Shown: positions 16,664-29,378, numbered from the stretch's first letter. The stretch: 64,000 nucleotides of DNA from Meandrina meandrites (GCA_963693305.1 OY855915.1:18703222-18767221); one strand, 5' to 3'. The notes: a model not told the origin generated them from the letters alone. Made by a program: numbers and translations.

Positions 16664-17160
16664 TCAACTTCTTCCTCTGTGACAGGTAATATTAAAAAGC
16701 AATCATTATGTTTTCTTTAAATTCACGGCTGATACATTAGAGAGAGAAACAAATTTCCTAGACACTACAGACTTTAAAGGGAAAAGATTCTACAAGGAGT
16801 CGATCCTAGACATTTAATGCATTTTAAGCCAACTGAGACCTTTCAGTACACCCATTACTTTTCTTGTCATGCTCCAGGCATGGTGAAGGGCCTCCATCAA
16901 AGGGAAATTAAGCACTTACACATAGACATCTTAGAACTAACTCTTTAAGAGTGCTCTCTCAAGAAAACATAATTATTAAACAATTTCAAGTCGCGATTAC
17001 CAGAATTACCGGAACGAGGCTACCGAAACGACCTAGTCGAAAAGATCCTCACAGAAGTCAGATTCACAGAGAAAATATGTGCTACAATAAAAACAAAAAA
17101 GTGCAGTCACCCAATACAATCTATCAGTGCAAATCCTAGAAGATTTTAATGACCAAATGG
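16664..17160 (+). pseudogene. Penelope-like reverse transcriptase fragment
   Basis: Plus-strand frames give FTADTLERETNFLDTTDFKG, then a segment with HFKPTETFQYTHYFSCHAPG and MVKGLHQREIKHL, later RLPELPERGYRNDLVEKIL and ILMTKWHI. These blocks, in this order, match the region after the catalytic palm in Penelope-like and related reverse transcriptases of cnidarians. Stops and frameshifts are frequent. A weaker antisense resemblance to LINE-type reverse transcriptase at 16600-16690 was not pursued. It is a non-functional relic. Confidence 0.55.
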
Positions 17161-18379
17161 CATATCACTGAGAAACTACCCCTGGGATCACCCATTATCT
17201 ACAAAAGAAGATACTGCCAGTTTTCACTGTCACATACACAATGTAATCAAAGAGTACTGTAAATTGGAAACCATTCAACTACAGGACCTATGAATTTCAA
17301 ATATTATAGACAATTTATAGATAAACAATTTATTTCTCCAAGTTTCAGGTCTGTGCAGTGTACCATTTGTGAGCTACTTTCTGAACCTTTCCACACAAAT
17401 TTATAACTGTGCCCTTCCAAGAGACACAAATATGGCCACTGTGATGTCAGACAAACCATCTGGAACTCAATTCTGTTTACAGAAGCGATTATCATGAGCT
17501 AGTAAACTTTCACAAAAACACCACCTGTTACATCTGAAATGTTCAATCTGCTGAAAATAAAAAGGAAAGGCCTTTTTTCGAACAAAACAGCTTTGTCATG
17601 GCACTCAGCTTGATGTGACGGAGAATTCAAATATTCAAAATGCTCTGTTTTAAAAGCAAATGCAACTACATTAGGCAACTACTTATGCATAATGACAACG
17701 AAAATTTAGCAGGCCCAGTGAATTTTGATTTCAGAATTTTATGATTGTGCTTTTTATAGCGCAGAAAATTACTGCGAGGGTAAGAAAACAACACAGAAAT
17801 GTTGCTTAGTTTCGGCTGCCATTTTCCTTCTAAGGAGGAGGATTCTGTTTATCTTGTTCCTTTCTATTTCCTCCCTGATGCACGTGCCATAAATATTCAT
17901 TCCAAATTCCAACGCTTAGCCAGCTCAGTCATGATTTTATGATGAATAAATTAAATCTTGGAGTTGAGGGTACAGGGCTGTGAAGATTTTCTTACAATGT
18001 GGCATGTTCAAAGTAATTATTGTTGTTATGGTAACATTTGTTCCTATGAAACCAGCAAAAAATCAAACTTTCGTCATATGTGATCATTACTGCGTAGTTT
18101 GACAAAAATTGAAGATTGGCTTGGAACCAAGACAATATTTATTTGCCTCAATGACGATGAAGACATTGATTTAAACTATGAAAGACATCTACTAGGCAGA
18201 TTGGATCAGTCTCCTACTCACAGACTGTTTCTCTATATTACTCTGCAAGCAAACTACGTGTCTTATTTGTTTTGTTAACATTAATTAAAAAGAAATGAAT
18301 GTCTCTTGGTAATAAACACCTTATATCTATTTAATGCCCCTCCCTAGGACCCCTAAAATTTAATAGAGGCCCTGTTTTT

Positions 18380-18628
18380 AGTCAGTTGATGATGTTATAA
18401 GTCTGGTCCATTAAAACTGATTGGTCAGTTGGCCAAAAGACTGATGAAAAGTTCATCAACTGAACAGTGATTGGTCAGGCACTATTAAAGTAAATAATTG
18501 CACTTCAATCAGACTATTGTTAATATTCAAATTAAGTCGTTCTGTTTGAGTTCCATTTATCAATTTTGTGTACATCTTGTAGTCCTTTGTAAAATGCCAG
18601 TAGTTGTTGAAATCTGCTGAGAGGCATT
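18380..18628 (-). pseudogene. Penelope-like GIY-YIG ORF, distal part after the foldback insertion
   Basis: Continuing on the minus strand past the foldback element, the frame reads FQQLLAFYKGLQDVHKID and KWNSNRTT before a stop. This matches the C-terminal tail of the same Penelope-like ORF whose GIY-YIG part lies at 20048-20310. The two halves are interrupted precisely by the 18629-20047 element. Confidence 0.5.
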
Positions 18629-20050
18629 TGTGACCTTTCACGCGAAAACGTACACTAACGGTTTTCCGTTTCCGAACGGTTTTCCGTTTCCAGACCGTTC
18701 AGAAGCCGTTCGAAATAAATTTGCATCCGTTCGAACGGCTTGGCTATACCGTTCCAAAAAATTTGCATCCGTTCGAACGGCTTGGTCAGCCGTTCGCTAA
18801 AATCGTCAATCTGTTCGAACGGTTTGGGAAACCGTTCGCTAAATTTCTCAATCCGTTCGAACGGTTTCGTTAACCGTTCGCTAAATTTCTCAGTCCGTTC
18901 GAACGGTTTGGTCAACCGTTCGCTAAATTTCTCAGGCCGTTCGAACGGTTTAATCAACCGTTTGCAAAATTTCTCAATCCGTTCGAACGGTTTGGTCAAC
19001 CGTTCGATTAAAAAGTCAATTGCCGTTAGAACGGCTTGGTACAGTTTGGTGATTAGACCGGTGAAATGATCTTTTGATCTTTCCTTTGAAAATTAAACAA
19101 AATTCTTATTTTAGGAAGACGAAGTTTTGGGTTTCGACACGCGTCGGCTTTTTGTTTTGAAACCGCCGCAAAGGTACAGCGGAGAAAAAAGATAATTTTA
19201 CTTTTGTTTGGCACACTTTGGTGGTTCGACCGGTGAAATAGTTCTCATTTAAAGAAGAGTATTTTACTGAAGTTATGTTCTTGTGCCACTTACCAAGAAA
19301 AGTCTTATCTTAGAAGACAAAGTTTTGTGTTTCGCACGAGTGTTGCGTTACAGAGCTGTCAAAACATATGCAAATTTGGCAAGATCTACGCGACGTGCGT
19401 AATACTTTGATTGTGTGGCTGTTTAAAACAAAAACAAATTGCTGAAATAAAACTGCATGTGGAGCAACTACAGAATACATAGCCACTTCGGTTCGACAAA
19501 GCGTTCGAAGGGTTTATTTATGAATTTTATCAAACGGTTCGTCACACCGTTCAAACGACAAGTGTAAATAACAAGTGACTTCGAACGGCTTGGTCAATAT
19601 TCCAAACAGATAGCCATGAACAACTGAAAGCTCCCTTGAAAAAATGATTTCAAACGGAAACTTCATAAACCGTTCGAACGCTTTGACAAACCGTTCGGTA
19701 ATTTTCATAAACCGTTTGAACGTTTTCACAAACCGTTCGCAAAATTTCATAAACCGTTCGAACGTTTTGGCAAACCGTTCCGTAAATTTCATAAATCGTT
19801 CGAACGTTTTGGTAAACCGTTCAGAAAATTTCATAAACCGTTCGAACGTTTTGGCAAACCGTTCAGAAAATTTCATAAACCGTTCGAACGGTTAGCTTGC
19901 CCGTTCGGAATACTTAATAACCCGTTTAGCCGTTCGATGAAACCGTTTCGAACGGCTTGGTAAACTGTTCGTAGACCGTTCGATAGCCGTTCGTTTCAGC
20001 CGTTTAACGGAAAACCGTTAGTGTACGTTTTCGCGTGAAAGGTCACATTT
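18626..20050. mobile_element. 1.4-kb foldback element with 42-bp terminal repeats and 42-bp minisatellites
   Basis: Perfect or near-perfect 42-bp terminal inverted repeats (left 18629-18670, right 20006-20047; outer sequence TGTGACCTTTCACGCG). Internal to each end is a tandem array with a 42-bp period built around the palindrome CCGTTCGAACGG: about six units at 18740-19015 and about five at 19664-19890. The middle (about 19060-19460) has a diverged direct duplication sharing GACCGGTGAAAT. A possible 4-bp target duplication ATTT lies at 18626-18629 and 20047-20050. No transposase gene is present, so it is non-autonomous. The arrays are a multiple of three and stay open in several frames (a 14-residue FERxEKFSERLTKP repeat); these are not genes. 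It interrupts a Penelope-like relic. Confidence 0.8.
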
Positions 20051-20310
20051 ATTACAAGCTTTCTAAAGTCATGCAGTCATTGAAAATCAGTTTGTACTTG
20101 GGTTAAGCACCCAGCAGATATCTGTCCCAGTTGATTATGTGGTTAGCAAGTTGATGGTGTTCAGAAATGAGATTGTTGCATCACCATTTTTGGTCACTTG
20201 TTTGTCTTCTGTCAGTCTCAGTTGTTAAGATTTCTGAAGGAAGCCTGGCAGTCTGTGTATTTGATCTTGTGAACTGCTCCCTCTCTGTTGCTAGGTTCAT
20301 CCCCGTCTTT
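20048..20310 (-). pseudogene. Penelope-like GIY-YIG endonuclease relic, proximal part
   Basis: The minus strand reads EPSNREGAVHKIKYTDCQAS, then RNLNN and, in a neighbouring frame, KQVTKNGDATI. The blocks GAVYKIxCxDC and RNLxxRLxEHxxxxxxGD typify the GIY-YIG nuclease of Penelope-like elements. The catalytic YIGETGR segment is damaged. The frame is then interrupted by the foldback element. Non-functional. Confidence 0.6.
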
Positions 20311-20631
20311 AATATCGGTCAGAAAATGTCATAACATACATGTACATGTAGTTTTAGGTTTTTGAGCTGCGCTCATGTGATATTGTTAGCAATGTATGTA
20401 CAATTGATGTAAGGTATACATGTAGTCACTGCTAGTATGTAGTAATAGATTTAGGGTTCATGTTCATTGTTATAGTTTCAGTGGTTCAGTTTGAAAAAAT
20501 CACTGAACTACTGATCTGAGAGTTCTGAAACATACACTTGACATCTGTTTATAACAGTGCCTACACTGATCATGATGTGGTCCTGAGGTGATCAGTTGAT
20601 TCAACTGACAAGTCAGTGTTAACAGATTTAC

Positions 20632-22532
20632 CTCATTTTGGTCCTGACTCGAGGTGCTGGAGGTGTTATATCCCTTTCTGCCAGAAGAACTCCTAGCCTT
20701 TCCTAGAAAAGGCAAGACATACAATACATTTTTTTATTTATAATGCCACTTCACAGACTTGCTGATGCAAACCTAGATAGAAAACAACAACACTGTAATT
20801 TACTACATGTATGCAGGGGTATCAACAAAAAGGAACAACAGTTACCTGCCCCATTGATCTCCTCACTACTGAGTTTTTGTTCCACTTGTTTAAGTCGAGT
20901 TGACAATTCTTCTGTAAGGCTTTTCTGAACAGAAATAAGCTTTATCAAAATTGTATGGTTCTCTTCAATATCTTTCCATCGTCCATCTTGAACCTCCAGT
21001 CTGGCTCTTTTGGATGACTGTTGATCTTGCATCTCCACTAATGAATCCTGAGTAGCAGACTGTTGCTCCTTAATTTTCCTGAAGTCTTCAACAAGTGCGT
21101 TCAAATCTTGTTGGACAAACTGGAAAAGATCTTGATCTATTGGATGTCCCATACAAAGCTGGGGGCCTAAGGAAAAACAGAAAATAATATCTTGAAATCA
21201 AGCTAAGGTAAACAAACTACCGGTAAGAATAGGAGGTACAGGCAAGGGTTTCTCTATAATACATGTAGGTAAAATATGGGATATTTTAATGCAGAATTAA
21301 CTACACATGGCAACTATTTGGCTTGTGATCAACTTATTAGCTGTCCCAACTTGTCAATAATTAGTTCCTTTGCATATTAACTACACTGTCTGATGGTTTA
21401 TTTTTTCAAGTCACAGATTGGCATGCTGAAATAAACAGCACACGATGCAAGCAGACCCGATGTTTCACAAGGTTTTTTTTAATAATTTTCAGGAGATTTG
21501 TCAAAAAATTAACTTAAATCAAAGTAGCTGACAACTTCATGCAGCATTAAATGACTGAACAACAAAAGTTGCGTTACCATGTAATGTGGTCCATCTGATA
21601 AATGATATAAGATACAAGGTCAAACGCTGTCTTGAAATTGTTTACACCAGCCCTTTTGTTTTTAAAGAATACAAAGATTTCTGTTTACTAAGTCTTACTA
21701 CAATTCATCAAATATAATTTTTCTCTCTCGTTTATACTTTGTATTAGGACTTTCAAACTGTCTGGGAGTATTTTGCTTTGAATTCTACATGGCAATTTCT
21801 AATTTGTCGAGTTAAACTTGATTTCTTTTCTTTTACGTTTATTGCCATAGTTAGTTCCCAGGTTGGGTAAATGCATGCTCAAAACCTTTGGGTGTCAATA
21901 GATAAATATATAATTATGTGAATACCTTTTGTTCTCCAGTCAGCTAGTTGATTTAAAGTTGTTCTCCCTTCGTCCTTCAGACCTAAACTCTTGATTAACA
22001 CTTCTATCTTGTCAAAACAATCGTTGAAAAAGGAGTCAGTCCATTCAGTGTTATTGAAGTGTCCCCATTTGTTCCGCACATTGTACTTGACATCCTTAGC
22101 TGCTGCTTGTATCAGTGGACAAGGAGAGACAAAGATAGATGGAGGAGTGTCACCTACCAACAGCCCTAGAATGGCACTTATCTCCAAAGATTCATCAAAG
22201 GCAGAAAAGTGTTTGGCGAAATATACTGGTAAATATAATTTGGCTAAATCTACTTCATTGTCGATGTTATAGTTGTAATTGGATTTGCTGCCTTGCAAGT
22301 GATTGTTGTTTATATTCTTAAATTTCAATAATTTAAGCTTTGGATGAGCAGAAGCCTGTGCCTGTGTCAATGTCTTTAAGTTACATGTACAAGTGCTGTC
22401 ATAGTGTGCATAAAGCTTTGTGATTTGTTGATGAGCAAATGTCCGCAAAACTGGAGCAGCTACTTTGTTCAAGGCAATTCCAACAACCATCCATCTTTTC
22501 CCTTCGTCATGAACCAACATATGGTCAGCCAT
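20632..22532 (-). CDS. DZIP3-like HEPN-domain protein (three exons, 3' part missing)
   Basis: Three exons join in consistent phase. Exon 1 is 22532-21926, from MADHMLVHDEGKRWMVVG to DWRTKG with donor GTATTC. Exon 2 is 21166-20846, acceptor TTTTTCCTTAG, donor GTAACT. Exon 3 is 20702-20632, acceptor CTTTTCTAG, donor GTAAAT, ending in phase 0. Exon 1 encodes an all-helical HEPN-type domain. Its signature VRNKWGHFNN places R153, N154 and H158 as in the R-x4-6-H motif of HEPN ribonucleases or their inactive relatives, and TTLNQLADWRTKG is the usual end of the domain. Exon 2 is a coiled coil (FVQQDLNALVEDFRKIKEQQ); exon 3 is Ser/Thr-rich. In cnidarian genomes this domain often precedes NACHT, GTPase or death-fold modules, so effector exons probably follow downstream. 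A predicted upstream acceptor at 22561-22563 means the first coding exon may have a separate leader exon. Confidence 0.75.
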
Positions 22533-23394
22533 TATAACTTGCAAGCCTTTAAAGCAACACTGCACATAAATCTGTTATTTTAAAGGAGAAAAGGAAACAT
22601 GAAGAAATTAGTACATAAAGTAAAAGAAATCTTATTTACATTGTGTACTGTAGACTTAACCTGTCCTATTGGAACACCTAAAAAGTGGCTGAAATGGTCA
22701 TTTCCATTGTTTAATTGGACACTCGTAATGAGATTCTACTATTGTATTGGGAAAAAATTGACAATGCTTAAAGATTGACAGAGATTAATTGCAGGAATAT
22801 TTTTGCCATCATGGTAAAAAAACGTCTCTTGCTGGGTATCAGTAGGGTTAATGATGTGTTTCCCAGAAGTATCCCAGCCTGGCCAATCGATGAAAATCAA
22901 TGATAGGAAATCAATTGATCAATTGATATCAATCGATGATGGTTAGTTAATTGATATCAATTGGCTTTGGCAATCGATGACCAATCACAAATAAAGAAAT
23001 TTCCTTAATTACATTGATTGCTATCGATTGCTATTAATTGTCATCAATATCCTGCAGCATACGGTACATGGACATCCCCACGATATCCGGATATAGATTT
23101 ACACAATCCTGCCGGAATTCTGAAACGACTATTCATGAGCGCATGACGTCTGAAGAGCAGGTGGAAGAAAGAGATGTGACATCAGGGTTGGAAACTAAAA
23201 TCTCAGAGCGCTCGCCAATTTTTCACTCGTTCAGTCTCCTAGCTCCACACAAATGCACAAAACATTAACCCCCCCCCCACGAACATGAAATATCCAACTT
23301 TAAATTTTAATCACGTTTGACACTGTTCCTTAGTTTAAGCTAGTTTAAGGAAGTATACAAGGTTTCTGTTGAGTTTCTCAGTTCATTTTCAAGG

Positions 23395-23800
23395 TATTTC
23401 CAGGGTTCGTACAAAAAATCGCAAACATTTTTCCAGGACTCTTCAAGGACCAAATTGAATTTTCAAGGACCACCTAACAGGAATTTAATTTCACAGATGG
23501 TATATAAATGCACATTCCCAGTCCAAGCTAACAGGTTTCTAAGGCTTCAAGTGTTTGCTCTATCTCATTCTCTACATTTTTCAGTTCACTTGTCTTTTCT
23601 CTTAATTAGCTGCTTTTACACTCGGGTTTTAAAGTGTTTGAAGTTGCTTTACACAGGCAAAGAATACAAAGTCTATGCAAAGCAATTTGCTTTTGACCCC
23701 ACTACATTCAAGGACTTTTAAAGGAAAAATGGAATTCAAGGACTTTTCAAGGACTCCCTCTAACATTCAAGGACTTCTCAAGACCGTGTGAACTCTGTGT
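23395..23800. repeat. TTCAAGGAC-containing dispersed repeat
   Basis: Several copies of TTCAAGGACT and TTTCAAGGACC flank a segment with no recognisable gene. The pattern of the same short motif at both ends suggests a degenerate miniature element. Confidence 0.35.
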
Positions 23801-23854
23801 GAACATATTCTCAGGTTCTGACTCATAACCTGGTATCATCCTCTCATCTTCTGT

Positions 23855-23935
23855 GTCTAGCTTCTCTTCATTTCGTAACGATAGGCGGTCAATTGCCATT
23901 TCAATGAAAATTTCTGTGCCCCTGTCTTCTCGTAT
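23855..23935 (-). CDS. Possible exon fragment on the minus strand
   Basis: After an acceptor-like AGAAGACAG, the minus strand reads GTEIFIEMAIDRLSLRNEEK and LDTEDERMIPGYESEPENMF, a well-balanced protein-like stretch that then runs into repeat sequence without a good donor. No family is recognised. It may be an exon cut by the neighbouring repeat. Confidence 0.2.
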
Positions 23936-25269
23936 TCACAAGAATCACGGACCGTTGTTGACTTGCTATTATCAGGAGCAGTATTTTCTTGCTAGTGGAC
24001 ACTTTAGACACCCCAGGAAAAAATCAACACATTTTAACACTAAAATAAGTGAGTTCAAATATACAGTGTCTCTTTATGATCGAACGATTACAAGGCAAAG
24101 CTATGTTTGCGAGCCAGAAATTAATTTACGACAAAGCGCCAGGTTTGCGGGAGATTTCAAAATGGTAAACATCGTAAGCTATTAGCTGTGGACAGTGGAA
24201 AGTAGAAAGTTACGATTATTTTGAATAATATATTCTGGAGCTGAAAATTGTACTCCCCAACCCGGGAGAGTGATTGGTGATCTGCACTCGCCAGACAGTT
24301 TTGATACTCGCCTGGGTGAGTGGGCGAGCACCAATATCCAACCCTGTGACATTCATTATAAAATGCGTTGTCAAAGGCTACCATGCATGCCTGCAACTTC
24401 AGAGTAGAAGATGGCAAGGTGTTTGTGGCTCGAAGGAAGAGCCACTGAAACCACAGTTAACAAAGGAGGTCATTCCTTCCCGTCAAATAGAGACAATAGA
24501 CCTGAAAATTAAATGATTATTCCACTAGAGAAAATATCTGTGGTTTCCTTTTTCGATACCGTCCCGTTTATACTTTGATACGAAGAAAGATTGACTGTGG
24601 TATTTGATTGTTCACTTGATTTTCCTTTTATAGAAAATAGGAATCTACAGTGTACCGTGACCAAGCCACTTATTTCCAAGTTAATTTCCTATTGCTGCTG
24701 ATTCAAGTATATATGTCTTTGGCTGGTTTAGCTTACAGTGTACATCATATTGTACATGCACATAATAAAACTTTTGCGGTTGTTTTTCTCAATCGTCCTA
24801 TACGCTAGTGTAATCCATGCCCCGTTTCCTTATGTTGTTTTTGCTGCATGCTTTTAAGAGTCACCAAGTTGATGTAATAACACCTATATCGAATCGAACC
24901 AAATAAAAAAAAGGTTGATGATAATCGATGATAATCGATGAAAATCAATGACAATCGATGAAAATCGATCATGTTAAAAGTCACAACATTTTAAGTCATT
25001 GATTGGTCATCGATTTCCAACATCAATCGATTAATTGACATCGATTGATATTGATTTTCATTGAATATTGGTTTCATCGATTGGTCAGGCCAGGAAGTAT
25101 ATACCCGAAGATCCCAATCTATGCAAATCAACCATTGATTGCAATCAATATAATCAATAAAAATCAATAATTGAAAATCACTCACTGACCTGTCTTAATT
25201 TTATTGATTTTTATTGATTTCTATTGATAATCAATAGCTGATTGTGCAACAGTAGAAACCCAGCTACAA

Positions 25270-26420
25270 AGGCATTTGCTAGATTTAACACGTTTCCGAA
25301 CACAACAATGGCACCATGTCTGTGAAGAGTTCTATATCCTGCACAATCAAAGGGTATCTACAGTATCACCTCTGTCCACTTCAAGTAAAGGACGGCAAAG
25401 TGTTTTCGGTCTCTAAAAAGAGGGGAGAACCCAGGAATGCGTTTTAAGTTTTCAATGGAAGGGGCCAGCTTCACCACCTCCAGGCATGTTTGTGTAACAC
25501 TATTATTAATATCATATTAACAAACATTCCAATTTAATGACAGGAAATGCATGTTTGAAGTAGTTGATAATACAGCAAAGATACTGTTATTGCAAAGCTA
25601 CTGTTATTGTTTCTGTGGTACTTTACTTGTTATTGAATATCAGAACATTTTAACTTAATGGGTCTATTTTCTTAACCATGAGATTTATTAAAAACAAAAA
25701 AAATACAGATAAAAATTTTCAATAGAAATTGATTACTATTGATTTTAATTGATAACTGTTGATTGTATTGATTATCGATTCTCATTTAAAGGGATCGCGG
25801 GGGTATACAACATTCAGAATAGTACTTATTTGACACATAATGTAATGGCTTTTATCGGAACTTGTTTTAAACGGACACCCTGTATTAAGGTGATTCCTAA
25901 GTATTGTGTTGTAGATCAACTTATAGACACGCTGTTCAGAATTATACAATAACCGAGATACTACGTGCGTTGTGATTGGCTGATGCCTGTCATCTATTAG
26001 AGTACAGACGTACAGATGATGTCACTGCGTGGTGTGACTCGCGCACGTGATCACAGTTCATAGTCCAAGTCAGTCTTCTTGGCAAAGTTTTTCAAAACTT
26101 GCAGCGAAAACAAGAAGAGAAAGTTCAGCTTAATTATAAATCTACACAGAAGAACAATCTGTCAAATACACCTTTCAAGACATTAAACTGGGCTAAACAA
26201 GCTTGAAGAAGTGACTGAGTTGAAAAATTATCAAGAGTTGTAAGTGTTTGTCCGTTGCTCAAGTACAGTAGTTTGAAGCCGGTATGGGAAATTCATGAAT
26301 GGCAACGTTTTTGACAGTGCTTCATGATTGCGGAAAACCAATCTCAAAATGAAAACAACCTAGGCTCACCGGTAGCGGCGCTTTTGCAATACTTAAGTGT
26401 ACAGAAATCTCTTGTTATTG
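25270..26420. other. No recognisable gene
   Basis: No coding region or RNA gene was recognised apart from a short ATTGATTTT-rich repeat near 25700-25790. Confidence 0.4.
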
Positions 26421-26425
26421 TATAA

Positions 26426-26588
26426 AACAAATAGATTCCATTTTGCGGTGTGTCTGTTCAGTTATAGATCACAGAAGATGTCAAAATGTGGTAAGAACAT
26501 TAGTGACCCACTCGCCTTTTTTGTTCTTACCACATTTTGATGTGATATATAACTGAACAGACTCACGGCAAAATGGAATCTATTTGTT
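26426..26588. repeat. Foldback hairpin repeat, 163 bp
   Basis: AACAAATAGATTCCATTTTG at 26426 is matched in reverse at 26588, and most of the 70-bp arms pair; the loop is near GTGACCCACTCGCC. This is a typical miniature foldback transposon. Confidence 0.75.
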
Positions 26589-27175
26589 AAATGGATAACG
26601 GCTATTTCCTGCTTTCCCCCTACAAACAAAGTTCGCGCCATTGTTCTATTCAAAGATTTCAAAATGGCGATCAATGCGTGAAAAGGCCTTTATACATGTA
26701 TATTGTGTACAGTAATAATTTAGGATCGATTTACCACAAGCAATATCGCGAGGTCACACGATGAAAGAATGGGCAACAACATAACAACAAATAATAAGTA
26801 AATTCAGTTCGAAATTTTGCGTAAACTCACTGCGCAGGTTTTCCAAAAATTACTTCTGGGCGAAGGACGTGTACACGGAAGTTTCACTTTAGCATCCGCA
26901 AGAGCGCGGGCAAGGCTTGATCGCACGGAAACTCATCCGAATACAATAATTTGCGCTAAAAGTTCTTCTTAGCTATGACAGGAGAAGAGAGTAAAGGGAT
27001 AAAAAATATTGAGCGCCACGACGCCATGATCAATTTTCAAACTAAGTTAGCTGGCAAGGAACAACAAGTGTCGCTTTCTACATAACTTTAAAACTACAAT
27101 TTAAGCTTACTTCATCTCTAATACGTTTTAAGTGAATTATTTTAAGATTGATAAAATGAAGCGATGAATACTTAC

Positions 27176-27293
27176 CAAGAAAATTTACTCCTACTTTGAG
27201 GCCGCGTGGAAGCATCATGCAGGCAGCATGGAGAGAAAACGAAAGTGATGATAAAGCACATTCGTTCCTGGTGGGACGGGCCTGATATGTCAT
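27176..27293 (-). CDS. Possible first coding exon of an unidentified gene
   Basis: The minus strand encodes MTYQARPTRNECALSSLS through LPRGLKVGVNFLG and ends at a strong donor (TTG|GTAAGT, G at 27176). An inner ATG before LPRGLK is also possible. No downstream exon could be linked. It might be the leader exon of the HEPN gene at 20.6-22.5 kb, but nothing proves it. Confidence 0.25.
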
Positions 27294-27459
27294 TATGTCA
27301 AATCAAATAAAACACTTCAATCATGCAAGCCCAATAAAGTCATAAAATAATACGGACTTTCAATAACATCAAATTTTGTTTTGTCTGCCCAGTCTGGCGG
27401 GCAGCCAGAGCGGCCATCAGCCAACGGAGAGTAATGTTACGCGGAATCTGGGGACGAGA

Positions 27460-29283
27460 TTAAGGTGGCTCGACTGGGTTTTTTAGGGGCAACACCGCTC
27501 AAGTTTGAGAACTAACCAGACTGTCATTAACAATGCCATCGAAAAACGATCACCACAGCTTAATTAGGTAAAGATGAAAATTTGTTATGACCAGTGTTAT
27601 TTTGACATCGGAGTTGTCATAGCAACGTAATGACGTCATCACGTTTATCAATTTCGTTCGTATTGCTCGGCACCAGGAGATTTTTTGGAAAATCGCTCAA
27701 GGGAGCATGTACCTCCTATACCTGCCTCAATGTTGGCAAAGTTTGAACAAATTCTGTGAGAGCGTTATCGAAATTTTTGGGGATGAAGTTTCGAGGGTCA
27801 TAAATACAGTAAAAAACATACTATTGAGATAATAGGGTAATATCTGAAGAACACGACGCGCTTTGGGAATGCAGTTTCATCTCATAGTAGTTTGATGCCA
27901 TTTAAAATTGTGTCTACAAAATTATGGGGATCGCCACGACCGATTGCGAAAAAAACGAATTTGATGAGCGTGCATTCAGGTGCTCTTGTTGCCACTTTTG
28001 TAAATAATTTGGTCTACACCTACAAATGTGATAATTATTTGGAAACCGCTCGATGAATTTTTTTTAAAACTTGTCAATCTCGAGGTTTGTCATCAGTTTA
28101 TATGGTCTGCAAGTTTCAAGGTCATTGAAAACGCGTTAGGCAATAAAATCGGGGCTCCAATGTACTACTTTTTTCTCCCAGATTTTGTGTTAACAAGTGG
28201 GTGTCCTCATTATTCACGGGCATTGTATTCAACTTTCATTTTCACGTGCACAACTCAGCAAAAAATTCATTTGCATTTTATCAGTGAGTTTAGACTTTTT
28301 TCCTGATCTGTTGTTCTACACAAAAATAGCTTTTCGTTTCCTGGAGAAAGAGACCCTCGGCATTGCTGTATTACCGTCTAATGGCGTAACAAATATTATT
28401 ACAGTTTTCAAGCCATATCAGCATGTTTCCCGAACATTTTTAGAAAGCAATTGAGCGTTCTGTTTAATGCAAATGAATTTTTTGCTGAGTTGTGCACGTG
28501 GACATGAAAGTAAAAAACAATACACGTGAATAATGAGGACACCCACTTGTAAACACAAAATCTGGGAGAAAAAAGTAGTACATTGGAGCCCCGATTTTAT
28601 TGTCTTAAATGTTTTCAATGACCTTAAAACTTGCAGGCCATATAAACTGATGACAAACCTCGAGATTGACAAGTTTTAAAAAAAATTCATCGAGCGGTTT
28701 CCAAATAATTATCACATTTGTAGGTGTAGACCAAATTATTTACAAAAGTGGCAACAAGAGCACCTGAATGCACGCTCATCAAATCCGTTTTTTTCGCAAT
28801 CGGTCGTGGCGATCCCCATAATTTTGTAGACACAATTCTAAATGGCATCAAACTACTATGAGATGAAACTGCATTCCCAAAGCGCGTCGTGTTCTTCAGA
28901 TATTACCCTATTATCTCAATAGTATGTTTTTTACTGTATTTATGACCCTCGAAACTTCATCCCCAAAAATTTCGATAACGCTCTCACAGAATTTGTTCAA
29001 ACTTTGCCAACATTGAGGCAGGTATAGGAGGTACATGCTCCCTTGAGCGATTTTCCAAAAAATCTCCTGGTGCCGAGCAATACGAACGAAATTGATAAAC
29101 GTGATGACGTCATTACGTTGCTATGACAACTCCGATGTCAAAATAACACTGGTCATAACAAATTTTCATCTTTACCTAATTAAGCTGTGGTGATCGTTTT
29201 TCGATGGCATTGTTAATGACAGTCTGGTTAGTTCTCAAACTTGAGCGGTGTTGCCCCTAAAAAACCCAGTCGAGCCACCTTAA
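27460..29283. mobile_element. 1.8-kb near-perfect palindrome flanked by TTAA
   Basis: The stretch 27464-29279 is one giant inverted repeat with arms of about 820 bp and a unique centre of about 170 bp (28284-28455). The outer ends read GGTGGCTCGACTGGG and its complement. TTAA flanks both sides (27460-27463, 29280-29283), consistent with the TTAA target duplication of piggyBac-type transposition. Arm identity by eye is well above 95 percent. No coding gene: small open frames in one arm mirror the other. It is a non-autonomous foldback element, probably recent. Confidence 0.8.
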
Positions 29284-29378
29284 GTGATAAGTGAGATTAA
29301 GTCGATTGAGTCCAGTCCCATTCTCGTCCGGTCCAGAGTTTTAAGAAGGGATAGAAGAAAGAAAATTACTTTTGGAAC

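Larger units (their letters stand above)
22862..25260. repeat. ATCGATTG-rich inverted-repeat blocks
   Basis: Blocks at 22862-23045 and 24913-25260, and a shorter one at 25700-25790, consist of overlapping AATCGATGAAAATCAATGA-type motifs in both orientations. The outer left motif (AGCCTGGCCAATCGATG) is matched in reverse by CATCGATTGGTCAGGCC at about 25072-25090, so 22862-25110 may be one long element with inverted ends. The interior holds another repeat at 23395-23800. No transposase is visible. Confidence 0.45.

Noticed and set aside
18655..19895. 14-residue-repeat frames in the 42-bp arrays
   Set aside because: Open on both strands owing to the 42-bp period; not conserved as protein and inside a foldback element.
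27990..28700. Small open frames within the 1.8-kb palindrome
   Set aside because: They mirror one another on the two arms and show no domain.
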